From: Haliclystus octoradiatus
Taxonomy: Eukaryota; Cnidaria; Staurozoa; Stauromedusae; Haliclystidae
Length of the DNA stretch: 64,000 bases
Direction of reading: 5' to 3'
NCBI GenBank assembly: GCA_916610825.1
Contig: OU744446.1
Span: forward strand, 21,461,223 to 21,525,222
The notes beneath the pieces were generated by a model. The model was not told the origin of the DNA and ran no database searches. It saw only the letters and a program-made list of their open reading frames with translations. The translations under genes were made by a program, and so were the position numbers. This document shows, piece after piece, positions 38,301 through 50,518 of this stretch (its first letter is position 1; each line of letters opens with the position of its first letter).

Positions 38301-41300
38301 AAATTCAAATTCCCTTGGGAATTAAGCATTGTTTTATGTCATTTTGAGCTGTTTTTGAAAAATTCGAATTCCCTTGGGAATTAAGCATTGTTTTAGGTCA
38401 TTTTGAGGTGTTTTTGAAAAATTCGAATTCCCTTAGGAATTAAGCATTGTTTTAGGTCATTTTGAGCTGTTTTTGTAAAATTCCAATTCCCTTAGGAATT
38501 AAGCATTGTTTTTGTCATTTTGAGCTGATTTTGTGAAATTCAAATCCCTGGGGAATTAAGCATTGTTTTAAGTCATTTTGAGCTGTTTTTGTAAAATTCG
38601 AATTCCCTTGGGAATTAAGCATTGTTTTAGGTCATTTTGAGCTGTTTTTGTAAAATTCGAAATCCCTTGGGAACTGGGCATTGTTTTTGGTCATTTTGAG
38701 CTGTTTTTGAAAAATTCGAATTCCCTTGGGAATTAAGCATTGTTTTAGGTCATTTTGAGGTGTTTTTGAAAAATTTGAATTCCCTTGGGAATTAAGCATT
38801 GTTTTTGTCATTTTGAGCTGATTTTGTGAAATTCGAATTCCCTTGGGAATTAAGCATTGTTTTAAGTCATTTTGAGCTGTTTTTGTAAAATTCGAATTCC
38901 CTTGGGAATCAAGCATTGTTTTAGGTCACTTTGAGCTGATTTTGAAAAATTCGAATTTCCTTTGGAATTAAGCATTGTTTTAGGTCACTTTGAGCTGTTT
39001 TTGTAAAATTCGAATTCCCTTGGGAATTAAGCATTGTTTTAGGTCATTTCGAGCTGTTTTTGTAAAATTCGAAATCCCTTGGGAACTGGGCATTGTTTTT
39101 GGTCATTTTGAACTGTTTTTGAAAAATTCAAATTCCCTTGGGAATTAAGCATTGTTTTATGTCATTTTGAGCTGTTTTTGAAAAATTCGAATTCCCTTGG
39201 GAATTAAGCATTGTTTTAGGTCATTTTGAGGTGTTTTTGAAAAATTCGAATTCCCTTAGGAATTAAGCATTGTTTTAGGTCATTTTGAGCTGTTTTTGTA
39301 AAATTCCAATTCCCTTAGGAATTAAGCATTGTTTTTGTCATTTTGAGCTGATTTTGTGAAATTCGAATTCCCTGGGGAATTAAGCATTGTTTTAAGTCAT
39401 TTTGAGCTGTTTTTGTAAAATTCGAATTCCCTTGGGAATTAAGCATTGTTTTAGGTCATTTTGAGCTGTTTTTGTAAAATTCGAAATCCCTTGGGAACTG
39501 GGCATTGTTTTTGGTCATTTTGAGCTGTTTTTGAAAAATTCGAATTCCCTTGGGAATTAAGCATTGTTTTAGGTCATTTTGAGGTGTTTTTGAAAAATTT
39601 GAATTCCCTTGGGAATTAAGCATTGTTTTTGTCATTTTGAGCTGATTTTGTGAAATTCGAATTCCCTTGGGAATTAAGCATTGTTTTAAGTCATTTTGAG
39701 CTGTTTTTGTAAAATTCGAATTCCCTTGGGAATTAAGTATTGTTTTAGGTCATTTTGAGCTGTTTTTGTAAAATTCGAAATCCCTTGGGAACTGGGCATT
39801 GTTTTTGGTCATTTTGAGCTGTTTTTGAAAAATTCAAATTCCCTTGGGAATTAAGCATTGTTTTATGTCATTTCGAGATGTTTTTGAAAAATTCGAATTC
39901 CCTTGGGAATTAAGCATTGTTTAAGGTCATTTTGAACTGTTTTTGGAAAGTTCGAATTCCCTTGTGAATTAAGCATTGTTTCAGGTCATTTTGAGCTGTT
40001 TTTGTAAAATTCGAATTCCCTTGGGAATTAAGCATTGTTTTAGGTCATTTTGAGCTGTTTTTGTAAAATTCGAATTCCCTTGGGAATTAAGCATTGTTTT
40101 AGGTGATTTTGAGCTGTTTTTGTAAAATTCGAATTCCCTTGGGAATTAGGCATTGTTCTAGGTCATTTTGAGCTGTTTTTGAAAAATTCAAATTCCCTTG
40201 TGAATTAAGCATTGTTTTAGGTCATTTTGAGCTGTTTTTGAAAAGTTCGAACTCCCTTGTGAATTAAGCATTGTTTTAGGTCATTTTGAGCTGTTTTTGT
40301 TAAATTCGAATTTCCTTGGGAATTAAGCATTGTTTTAGGTCATTTTGAGCTGTTTTTGTAGAATTCGATTTCCCTTGGGTAATAAGCATTGTTTAAGGTC
40401 ATTTTGAGCTGTTTTTGAAAAGTTCGAACTCCCTTGTGAATTAAGCATTGTTTTAGGTCATTTTGAGCTGTTTTTGTTAAATTCGAATTCCCTTGGAAAT
40501 TAAGCATTGTTTTAGGTCATTTTGAGCTGTTTTTGAAAAATTCGAATTCCCTTGGGAATTAAGCATTGTTTTAGGTCATTTTGAGGTGTTTTTGAAAAAT
40601 TCCAATTCCTTTGGGTAATAAGCATTGTTTAAGGTCATTTTGAGCTGTTTTTGAAAAGTTCGAACTCCCTTGTGAAATAAGCATTGTTTTAGGTCATTTT
40701 GAGCTGTTTTTGTTAAATTCGAATTCCCTTGGGAATTAAGCATTGTTTTAGGTCATTTTGAGCTGTTTTTGAAAAATTCGAATTCCCTTGGGTATTAAGC
40801 ATTGTTTAAGGTCATTTTGAACTGTTTTTGGAAAGTTCGAATTCCCTTGTGAATTAAGCATTGTTTCAGGTCATTTTGAGCTGTTTTTGTAAAATTCGAA
40901 TTCCCTTGGGAATTAAGCATTGTTTTTGTCATTTTGAGCTGATTTTGTAAAATTCGAAATCCCTTGGGAATTAAGCATTGTTTTAGGTCATTTTGAGCTG
41001 TTTTTGTAAAATTCGAATTCCCTTGGGAATTAAGCATTGTTATTGTCATTTTGAGCTGATTTTGTGAAATTCAAATTTCCTTGGGAATTAAGCATTGTTT
41101 TAAGTCATTTTGAGCTGTTTTTGTAAAATTCGAATTCCCTTGGGAATTAGGCATTGTTCTAGGTCATTTTGAGCTGTTTTTGAAAAATTCGAATTCCCTT
41201 GGGAATTAAGCATTGTTTAAGGTCATTTTGAGCTGTTTTTGAAAAGTTCTAATTCCCTTGTGAATTAAGCATTGTTTTAGGTCATTTTGAGCTGTTTTTG

Positions 41301-44300
41301 TAAAATTCGAATTCCCTTGGGAATTAAGCATTGTTTTAGGTCATTTTGAGCTGTTTTTAAAAAAATTCGAATTCCCTTGGGAATTAAGCATTGTTTTAGG
41401 TCATTTTGAGCTGTTTTTGAAAAATTCGAATTCCCTTGGGAAATAAGCATTGTTTTAAGTCATTTTGAGCTGTTTTTGTAAAATTCGAATTCCCTTGGGA
41501 ATCAAGCATTGTTTTAGGTCATTTTGAGCTGTTTTTGTAGAATTCGATTTCCCTTGGGTAATAAGCATTGTTTAAGGTCAGTTTGAGCTGTTTTTGAAAA
41601 GTTCGAACTCCCTTGTGAATTAAGCATTGTTTTAGGTCATTTTGAGCTGTTTTTGTTAAATTCGAATTCCCTTGGAAATTAAGCATTGTTTTAGGTCATT
41701 TTGAGCTGTTTTTGAAAAATTCGAATTCCCTTGGGAATTAAGCATTGTTTTAGGTCATTTTGAGGTGTTTTTGAAAAATTCCAATTCCTTTGGGTAATAA
41801 GCATTGTTTAAGGTCATTTTGAGCTGTTTTTGAAAAGTTCGAACTCCCTTGTGAAATAAGCATTGTTTTAGGTCATTTTGAGCTGTTTTTGTTAAATTCG
41901 AATTCCCTTGGGAATTAAGCATTGTTTTAGGTCATTTTGAGCTGTTTTTGAAAAATTCGAATTCCCTTGGGTATTAAGCATTGTTTAAGGTCATTTTGAA
42001 CTGTTTTTGGAAAGTTCGAATTCCCTTGTGAATTAAGCATTGTTTCAGGTCATTTTGAGCTGTTTTTGTAAAATTCGAATTCCCTTGGGAATTAAGCATT
42101 GTTTTTGTCATTTTGAGCTGATTTTGTAAAATTCGAAATCCCTTGGGAATTAAGCATTGTTTTAGGTCATTTTGAGCTGTTTTTGTAAAATTCGAATTCC
42201 CTTGGGAATTAAGCATTGTTATTGTCATTTTGAGCTGATTTTGTGAAATTCAAATTTCCTTGGGAATTAAGCATTGTTTTAAGTCATTTTGAGCTGTTTT
42301 TGTAAAATTCGAATTCCCTTGGGAATTAGGCATTGTTCTAGGTCATTTTGAGCTGTTTTTGAAAAATTCGAATTCCCTTGGGAATTAAGCATTGTTTAAG
42401 GTCATTTTGAGCTGTTTTTGAAAAGTTCTAATTCCCTTGTGAATTAAGCATTGTTTTAGGTCATTTTGAGCTGTTTTTGTAAAATTCGAATTCCCTTGGG
42501 AATTAAGCATTGTTTTAGGTCATTTTGAGCTGTTTTTAAAAAAATTCGAATTCCCTTGGGAATTAAGCATTGTTTTAGGTCATTTTGAGCTGTTTTTGAA
42601 AAATTCGAATTCCCTTGGGAAATAAGCATTGTTTTAAGTCATTTTGAGCTGTTTTTGTAAAATTCGAATTCCCTTGGGAATCAAGCATTGTTTTAGGTCA
42701 CTTTGAGCTGATTTTGAAAAATTCGAATTTCCTTTGGAATTAAGCATTGTTTTAGGTCACTTTGAGCTGTTTTTGTAAAATTCGAATTCCCTTGGGAATT
42801 AAGCATTGTTATTGTCATTTTGAGCTGATTTTGTGAAATTCAAATTTCCTTGGGAATTAAGCATTGTTTTAAGTCATTTTGAGCTGTTTTTGTAAAATTC
42901 GAATTCCCTTGGGAATCAAGCATTGTTTTAGGTCACTTTGAGCTGATTTTGAAAAATTCGAATTTCCTTTGGAATTAAGCATTGTTTTAGGTCACTTTGA
43001 GCTGTTTTTGTAAAATTCGAATTCCCTTGGGAATTAAGCATTGTTTTAGGTCATTTCGAGCTGTTTTTGTAAAATTCGAAATCCCTTGGGAACTGGGCAT
43101 TGTTTTTGGTCATTTTGAGCTGTTTTTGAAAAATTCAAATTCCCTTGGGAATTAAGCATTGTTTTATGTCATTTTGAGCTGTTTTTGAAAAATTCGAATT
43201 CCCTTGGGAATTAAGCATTGTTTTAGGTCATTTTGAGGTGTTTTTGAAAAATTCGAATTCCCTTAGGAATTAAGCATTGTTTTAGGTCATTTTGAGCTGT
43301 TTTTGTAAAATTCCAATTCCCTTAGGAATTAAGCATTGTTTTTGTCATTTTGAGCTGATTTTGTGAAATTCGAATTCCCTGGGGAATTAAGCATTGTTTT
43401 AAGTCATTTTGAGCTGTTTTTGTAAAATTCGAATTCCCTTGGGAATTAAGCATTGTTTTAGGTCATTTTGAGCTGTTTTTGTAAAATTCGAATTCCCTTG
43501 GGAATTAGGCATTGTTCTAGGTCATTTTGAGCTGTTTTTGAAAAATTCGAATTCCCTTGGGAATTAAGCATTGTTTAAGGTCATTTTGAGCTGTTTTTGA
43601 AAAGTTCTAATTCCCTTGTGAATTAAGCATTGTTTTAGGTCATTTTGAGCTGTTTTTGTAAAATTCGAATTCCCTTGGGAATTAAGCATTGTTTTAGGTC
43701 ATTTTGAGCTGTTTTTAAAAAAATTCGAATTCCCTTGGGAATTAAGCATTGTTTTAGGTCATTTTGAGCTGTTTTTGAAAAATTCGAATTCCCTTGGGAA
43801 ATAAGCATTGTTTTAAGTCATTTTGAGCTGTTTTTGTAAAATTCGAATTCCCTTGGGAATCAAGCATTGTTTTAGGTCACTTTGAGCTGATTTTGAAAAA
43901 TTCGAATTTCCTTTGGAATTAAGCATTGTTTTAGGTCACTTTGAGCTGTTTTTGTAAAATTCGAATTCCCTTGGGAATTAAGCATTGTTTTAGGTCATTT
44001 CGAGCTGTTTTTGTAAAATTCGAAATCCCTTGGGAACTGGGCATTGTTTTTGGTCATTTTGAGCTGTTTTTGAAAAATTCAAATTCCCTTGGGAATTAAG
44101 CATTGTTTTATGTCATTTTGAGCTGTTTTTGAAAAATTCGAATTCTCTTGGGAATTAAGCATTGTTTTAGGTCATTTTGAGGTGTTTTTGAAAAATTCGA
44201 ATTCCCTTAGGAATTAAGCATTGTTTTAGGTCATTTTGAGCTGTTTTTGTAAAATTCCAATTCCCTTAGGAATTAAGCATTGTTTTTGTCATTTTGAGCT

Positions 44301-45000
44301 GATTTTGTGAAATTCGAATTCCCTTGGGAATTAAGCATTGTTTTAAGTCATTTTGAGCTGTTTTTGTAAAATTCGAATTCCCTTGGGAATTAAGCATTGT
44401 TTTAGGTCATTTTGAGCTGTTTTTGTAAAATTCGAAATCCCTTGGGAACTGGGCATTGTTTTTGGTCATTTTGAGCTGTTTTTGAAAAATTCGAATTCCC
44501 TTGGGAATTTAGCATTGTTTTAGGTCATTTTGAGGTGTTTTTGAAAAATTCGAATTCCCTTAGGAATTAAGCATTGTTTTAGGTCATTTTGAGCTGTTTT
44601 TGTAAAATTCCAATTCCCTTAGGAATTAAGCATTGTTTTTGTCATTTTGAGCTGATTTTGTGAAATTCGAATTCCCTTGGGAATTAAGCATTGTTTTAAG
44701 TCATTTTGAGCTGTTTTTGTAAAATTCGAATTCCCTTGGGAATTAAGCATTGTTTTAGGTCATTTTGAGCTGTTTTTGTAAAATTCGAAATCCCTTGGGA
44801 ACTGGGCATTGTTTTTGGTCATTTTGAGCTGTTTTTGAAAAATTCGAATTCCCTTGGGAATTAAGCATTGTTTTAGGTCATTTTGAGCTGTTTTTGAAAA
44901 ATTTGAATTCCCTTGGGAATTAAGCATTGTTTTTGTCATTTTGAGCTGATTTTGTGAAATTCGAATTCCCTTGGGAATTAAGCATTGTTTTAAGTCATTT
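35330..45000 (+). repeat. Higher-order repeat zone with GTCACTTTGAG and CCCTTAGG variants
   Basis: A run of about 14-24 monomers recurs with this order: GTCACTTTGAGCTGATTTTG, TTTCCTTTGGAATT, GTCATTTCGAG, GGGAACTGGGC, TTTTATGTC, GAGGTGTTTTTG, CCCTTAGGAATT twice, then a 58-bp monomer. The GTCATTTCGAGCTG marker has its C at 35458, 36871, 38227, 39050, 43057 and 44001. Adjacent spacings include 1413, 1356, 823 and 944 bp. Copies differ by loss or gain of blocks rather than by many substitutions. One copy has a private deletion (TTCAAATCCC near 38540). The 39.9-42.8 kb part is occupied by the long-range duplicate. Confidence 0.8.
39911..42480 (+). repeat. Long-range duplicated segment, copy 2
   Basis: Counterpart of 30721-33290 at a 9190-bp offset. 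Beyond 42480 the alignment continues to about 42780 at an offset of 7364 bp, matching 35.1-35.4 kb. The two offsets differ by exactly 1826 bp, the period of the nearby tandem duplication. Copy 2 therefore appears to preserve the order before the 1826-bp expansion. Confidence 0.82.
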
Positions 45001-45450
45001 TGAGCTGTTTTTGTAAAATTCGAATTCCCTTGGGAATTAAGTATTGTTTTAGGTCATTTTGAGCTGTTTTTGTAAAATTCGAAATCCCTTGGGAACTGGG
45101 CATTGTTTTTGGTCATTTTGAGCTGTTTTTGAAAAATTCAAATTCCCTTGGGAATTAAGCATTGTTTTATGTCATTTCGAGCTGTTTTTGGAAAATTCGA
45201 ATTCCCTTGGTAATTAAGCATTGTTTCAGGTCATTTTGAGCCGTTTTTGAAAAAATTCGAATTCCCTTGGGAATTAAGCATTGTTTTAGATCATTTTGAG
45301 CTGTTTTTGTAAAATTCGAATTCCCTTGGGAATTAAGCATTGTTTTTGTCATTTTGAGCTGATTTTGTGAAATTCGAATTCCCTTGGGAATTAAGCATTG
45401 TTTTAGGTCATTTTGAGCTGTTTTTGTAAAATTCGAATTCCCTTGGGAAT

Positions 45451-48400
45451 TAGGCATTGTTTTAGGTCATTTTGAGCTGTTTTTGAAAAATTCGAATTCC
45501 CTTGGGAATTAAGCATTGTTTAAGGTCATTTTGAGCTGATTTTGTAAAATTCGAATTCCCTTGGGAATTAAGCATTGTTATTGTCATTTTGAGCTGATTT
45601 TGTGAAATTCAAATTTCCTTGGGAATTAAGCATTGTTTTAAGTCATTTTGAGCTGTTTTTGGTAAAATTCGAATTCCCTTGGGAATTAGGCATTGTTCTA
45701 GGTCATTTTGAGCTGTTTTTGAAAAATTCGAATTCCCTTGGGAATTAAGCATTGTTTAAGGTCATTTTGAGCTGTTTTTGAAAAGTTCTAATTCCCTTGT
45801 GAATTAAGCATTGTTGTATGTCATTTTGAGCTGTTTTTGAAAAATTCGAATTCCCTTGGGAATTAGGCATTGTTCTAGGTCATTTTGAGCTGTTTTTGAA
45901 AAATTCCAATTCCCTTGTGAATTAAGCATTGTTTTAGGTCATTTTGAGCTGTTTTTGAAAAGTTCGAACTCCCTTGTGAATTAAGCATTGTTTTAGGTCA
46001 TTTTGAGCTGTTTTTGTTAAATTCGAATTTCCTTGGGAATTAAGCATTGTTTTAGGTCATTTTGAGCTGTTTTTGTAGAATTCGATTTCCCTTGGGTAAT
46101 AAGCATTGTTTAAGGTCATTTTGAGCTGTTTTTGAAAAGTTCGAACTCCCTTGTGAATTAAGCATTGTTTTAGGTCATTTTGAGCTGTTTTTGTTAAATT
46201 CGAATTCCCTTGGGAATTAAGCATTGTTTTAGGTCATTTTGAGCTGTTTTTAAAAAAATTCGAATTCCCTTGGGAATTAAGCATTGTTTTAGGTCATTTT
46301 GAGCTGTTTTTGAAAAATTCGAATTCCCTTGGGAAATAAGCATTGTTTTAAGTCATTTTGAGCTGTTTTTGTAAAATTCGAATTCCCTTGGGAATCAAGC
46401 ATTGTTTTAGGTCACTTTGAGCTGATTTTGAAAAATTCGAATTTCCTTTGGAATTAAGCATTGTTTTAGGTCACTTTGAGCTGTTTTTGTAAAATTCGAA
46501 TTCCCTTGGGAATTAAGCATTGTTTTAGGTCATTTTGAGCTGTTTTTGTAAAATTCGAAATCCCTTGGGAACTGGGCATTGTTTTTGGTCATTTTGAGCT
46601 GTTTTTGAAAAATTCAAATTCCCTTGGGAATTAAGCATTGTTTTATGTCATTTTGAGCTGTTTTTGAAAAATTCGAATTCCCTTGGGAATTAAGCATTGT
46701 TTTAGGTCATTTTGAGGTGTTTTTGAAAAATTCGAATTCCCTTAGGAATTAAGCATTGTTTTAGGTCATTTTGAGCTGTTTTTGTAAAATTCCAATTCCC
46801 TTAGGAATTAAGCATTGTTTTTGTCATTTTGAGCTGATTTTGTGAAATTCGAATTCCCTGGGGAATTAAGCATTGTTTTAAGTCATTTTGAGCTGTTTTT
46901 GTAAAATTCGAATTCCCTTGGGAATTAAGCATTGTTTTAGGTCATTTTGAGCTGTTTTTGTAAAATTCGAAATCCCTTGGGAACTGGGCATTGTTTTTGG
47001 TCATTTTGAGCTGTTTTTGAAAAATTCGAATTCCCTTGGGAATTAAGCATTGTTTTAGGTCATTTTGAGGTGTTTTTGAAAAATTTGAATTCCCTTGGGA
47101 ATTAAGCATTGTTTTTGTCATTTTGAGCTGATTTTGTGAAATTCGAATTCCCTTGGGAATTAAGCATTGTTTTAAGTCATTTTGAGCTGTTTTTGTAAAA
47201 TTCGAATTCCCTTGGGAATTAAGTATTGTTTTAGGTCATTTTGAGCTGTTTTTGTAAAATTCGAAATCCCTTGGGAACTGGGCATTGTTTTTGGTCATTT
47301 TGAGCTGTTTTTGAAAAATTCAAATTCCCTTGGGAATTAAGCATTGTTTTATGTCATTTCGAGATGTTTTTGAAAAATTCGAATTCCCTTGGGAATTAAG
47401 CATTGTTTCAGGTCATTTTGAGCTGTTTTTGAAAAAATTCGAATTTCCTTGGGAATTAAGCATTGTTTTAGGTCATTTTGAGCTGTTTTTGTAAAATTCG
47501 AATTCCCTTGGGAATTAAGCATTGTTTTTGTCATTTTGAGCTGATTTTGTGAAATTCGAATTCCCTTGGGAATTAAGCATTGTTTTAAGTCATTTTGAGC
47601 TGTTTTTGTAAAATTCGAATTCCCTTGGGAATTAGGCATTGTTCTAGGTCATTTTGAGCTGTTTTTGAAAAATTCGAATTCCCTTGGGAATTAAGCATTG
47701 TTTAAGGTCATTTTGAGCTGATTTTGTAAAATTCGAATTCCCTTGGGAATTAAGCATTGTTATTGTCATTTTGAGCTGATTTTGTGAAATTCAAATTTCC
47801 TTGGGAATTAAGCATTGTTTTAAGTCATTTTGAGCTGTTTTTGTAAAATTCGAGTTCCCTTGGGAATTAGGCATTGTTCTAGGTCATTTTGAGCTGTTTT
47901 TGAAAAATTCGAATTCCCTTGGGAATTAAGCATTGTTTAAGGTCATTTTGAGCTGTTTTTGAAAAGTTCTAATTCCCTTGTGAATTAAGCATTGTTGTAT
48001 GTCATTTTGAGCTGTTTTTGAAAAATTCGAATTCCCTTGGGAATTAGGCATTGTTCTAGGTCATTTTGAGCTGTTTTTGAAAAATTCGAATTCCCTTGTG
48101 AATTAAGCATTGTTTTAGGTCATTTTGAGCTGTTTTTGAAAAGTTCGAACTCCCTTGTGAATTAAGCATTGTTTTAGGTCATTTTGAGCTGTTTTTGTTA
48201 AATTCGAATTTCCTTGGGAATTAAGCATTGTTTTAGGTCATTTTGAGCTGTTTTTGTAGAATTCGATTTCCCTTGGGTAATAAGCATTGTTTAAGGTCAT
48301 TTTGAGCTGTTTTTGAAAAGTTCGAACTCCCTTGTGAATTAAGCATTGTTTTAGGTCATTTTGAGCTGTTTTTGTTAAATTCGAATTCCCTTGGGAATTA

Positions 48401-50514
48401 AGCATTGTTTTAGGTCATTTTGAGCTGTTTTTGAAAAATTCGAATTCCCTTGGGAATTAAGCATTGTTTTAGGTCATTTTGAGCTGTTTTTGAAAAATTC
48501 GAATTCCTTTGGGTAATAAGCATTGTTTAAGGTCATTTTGAGCTGTTTTTGAAAAGTTCGAACTCCCTTGTGAAATAAGCATTGTTTTAGGTCATTTTGA
48601 GCTGTTTTTGTTAAATTCGAATTCCCTTGGGAATTAAGCATTGTTTTAGGTCATTTTGAGCTGTTTTTGAAAAATTCGAATTCCCTTGGGTATTAAGCAT
48701 TGTTTAAGGTCATTTTGAACTGTTTTTGGAAAGTTCGAATTCCCTTGTGAATTAAGCATTGTTTCAGGTCATTTTGAGCTGTTTTTGTAAAATTCGAATT
48801 CCCTTGGGAATTAAGCATTGTTTTAGGTCATTTTGAGCTGTTTTTGAAAAATTCGAATTCCCTTGGGTATTAAGCATTGTTTAAGGTCATTTTGAACTGT
48901 TTTTGGAAAGTTCGAATTCCCTTGTGAATTAAGCATTGTTTTAGGTCATTTTGAGCTGTTTTTGTAAAATTCGAATTCCCTTGGGAATTAAGCATTGTTT
49001 TATGTCATTTTGAGCTGTTTTTGTAAAATTCGAATTCCCTTGGGAATTAAGCATTGTTTTAGGTCATTTTGAGCTGTTTTTGATAAATTCGAATTCCCTT
49101 GGGAATTAAGCATTGTGTTAGGTCATTTTGAGCTGTTTTTGTAAAATTCGAATTCCCTTGGGAATCAAGCATTGTTTTAGGTCACTTTGAGCTGATTTTG
49201 AAAAATTCGAATTTCCTTTGGAATTAAGCATTGTTTTAGGTCACTTTGAGCTGTTTTTGTAAAATTCGAATTCCCTTGGGAATTAAGCATTGTTTTAGGT
49301 CATTTTGAGCTGTTTTTGTAAAATTCGAAATCCCTTGGGAACTGGGCATTGTTTTTGGTCATTTTGAGCTGTTTTTGAAAAATTCAAATTCCCTTGGGAA
49401 TTAAGCATTGTTTTATGTCATTTTGAGCTGTTTTTGTAAAATTCGAATTCCCTTGGGAATTAAGCATTGTTTTAGGTTATTTTGAGCTGTTTTTGAAAAA
49501 TTCGAATTCCCTTAGGAATTAAGCATTGTTTTAGGTCATTTTGAGCTGTTTTTGTAAAATTCGAATTCCCTTAGGAATTAAGCATTGTTTTTGTCATTTT
49601 GAGCTGATTTTGTGAAATTCGAATTCCCTTGGGAATTAAGCATTGTTTTAGGTCATTTTGAGGTGTTTTTGAAAAATTCGAATTCCCTTAGGAATTAAGC
49701 ATTGTTTTAGGTCATTTTGAGCTGTTTTTGTAAAATTCGAATTCCCTTAGGAATTAAGCATTGTTTTTGTCATTTTGAGCTGATTTTGTGAAATTCGAAT
49801 TCCCTAGGGAATTAAGCATTGTTTTAAGTCATTTTGAGCTGTTTTTGTAAAATTCGAATTCCCTTGGGAATTAAGCATTGTTTTAGGTCATTTTGAGCTG
49901 TTTTTGTAAAATTCGAAATCCCTTGGGAACTGGGCATTGTTTTTGGTCATTTTGAGCTGTTTTTGAAAAATTCGAATTCCCTTGGGAATTAAGCATTGTT
50001 TTAGGTCATTTTGAGGTGTTTTTGAAAAATTTGAATTCCCTTGGGAATTAAGCATTGTTTTTGTCATTTTGAGCTGATTTTGTGAAATTCGAATTCCCTT
50101 GGGAATTAAGCATTGTTTTAAGTCATTTTGAGCTGTTTTTGTAAAATTCGAATTCCCTTGGGAATTAAGTATTGTTTTAGGTCATTTTGAGCTGTTTTTG
50201 TAAAATTCGAAATCCCTTGGGAACTGGGCATTGTTTTTGGTCATTTTGAGCTGTTTTTGAAAAATTCAAATTCCCTTGGGAATTAAGCATTGTTTTATGT
50301 CATTTCGAGATGTTTTTGAAAAATTCGAATTCCCTTGGGAATTAAGCATTGTTTCAGGTCATTTTGAGCTGTTTTTGTAAAATTCGAATTCCCTTGGGAA
50401 TTAAGCATTGTTTTTGTCATTTTGAGCTGATTTTGTAAAATTCGAAATCCCTTGGGAATTAAGCATTGTTTTAGGTCATTTTGAGCTGTTTTTGTAAAAT
50501 TCGAAATCCCTTGG
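45451..50514 (+). repeat. 5.07-kb higher-order repeat, copy 1
   Basis: Matches 50519-55582 at 5068 bp (86 monomers less 6 bp). Paired markers are TTGTTGTATG at 45811 and 50879 and again at 47992 and 53060, and TTTTTGGTAAAATTCG at 45661 and 50729. Further right the step becomes 5067 because of one deleted base (GATAAATTC at 49081 and 54148, the palindromic CCCTAGGG monomer at 49798 and 54865). The copy contains an internal 2181-bp subrepeat. Confidence 0.88.
49798..49813. repeat. Perfect 16-bp palindrome variant of the monomer dyad
   Basis: AATTCCCTAGGGAATT is fully self-complementary. The usual monomer has AATTCCC-TT-GGGAATT with a two-base centre, so a single T-to-A change makes it perfect. 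Confidence 0.85.
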
Positions 50515-50518
50515 GAAT

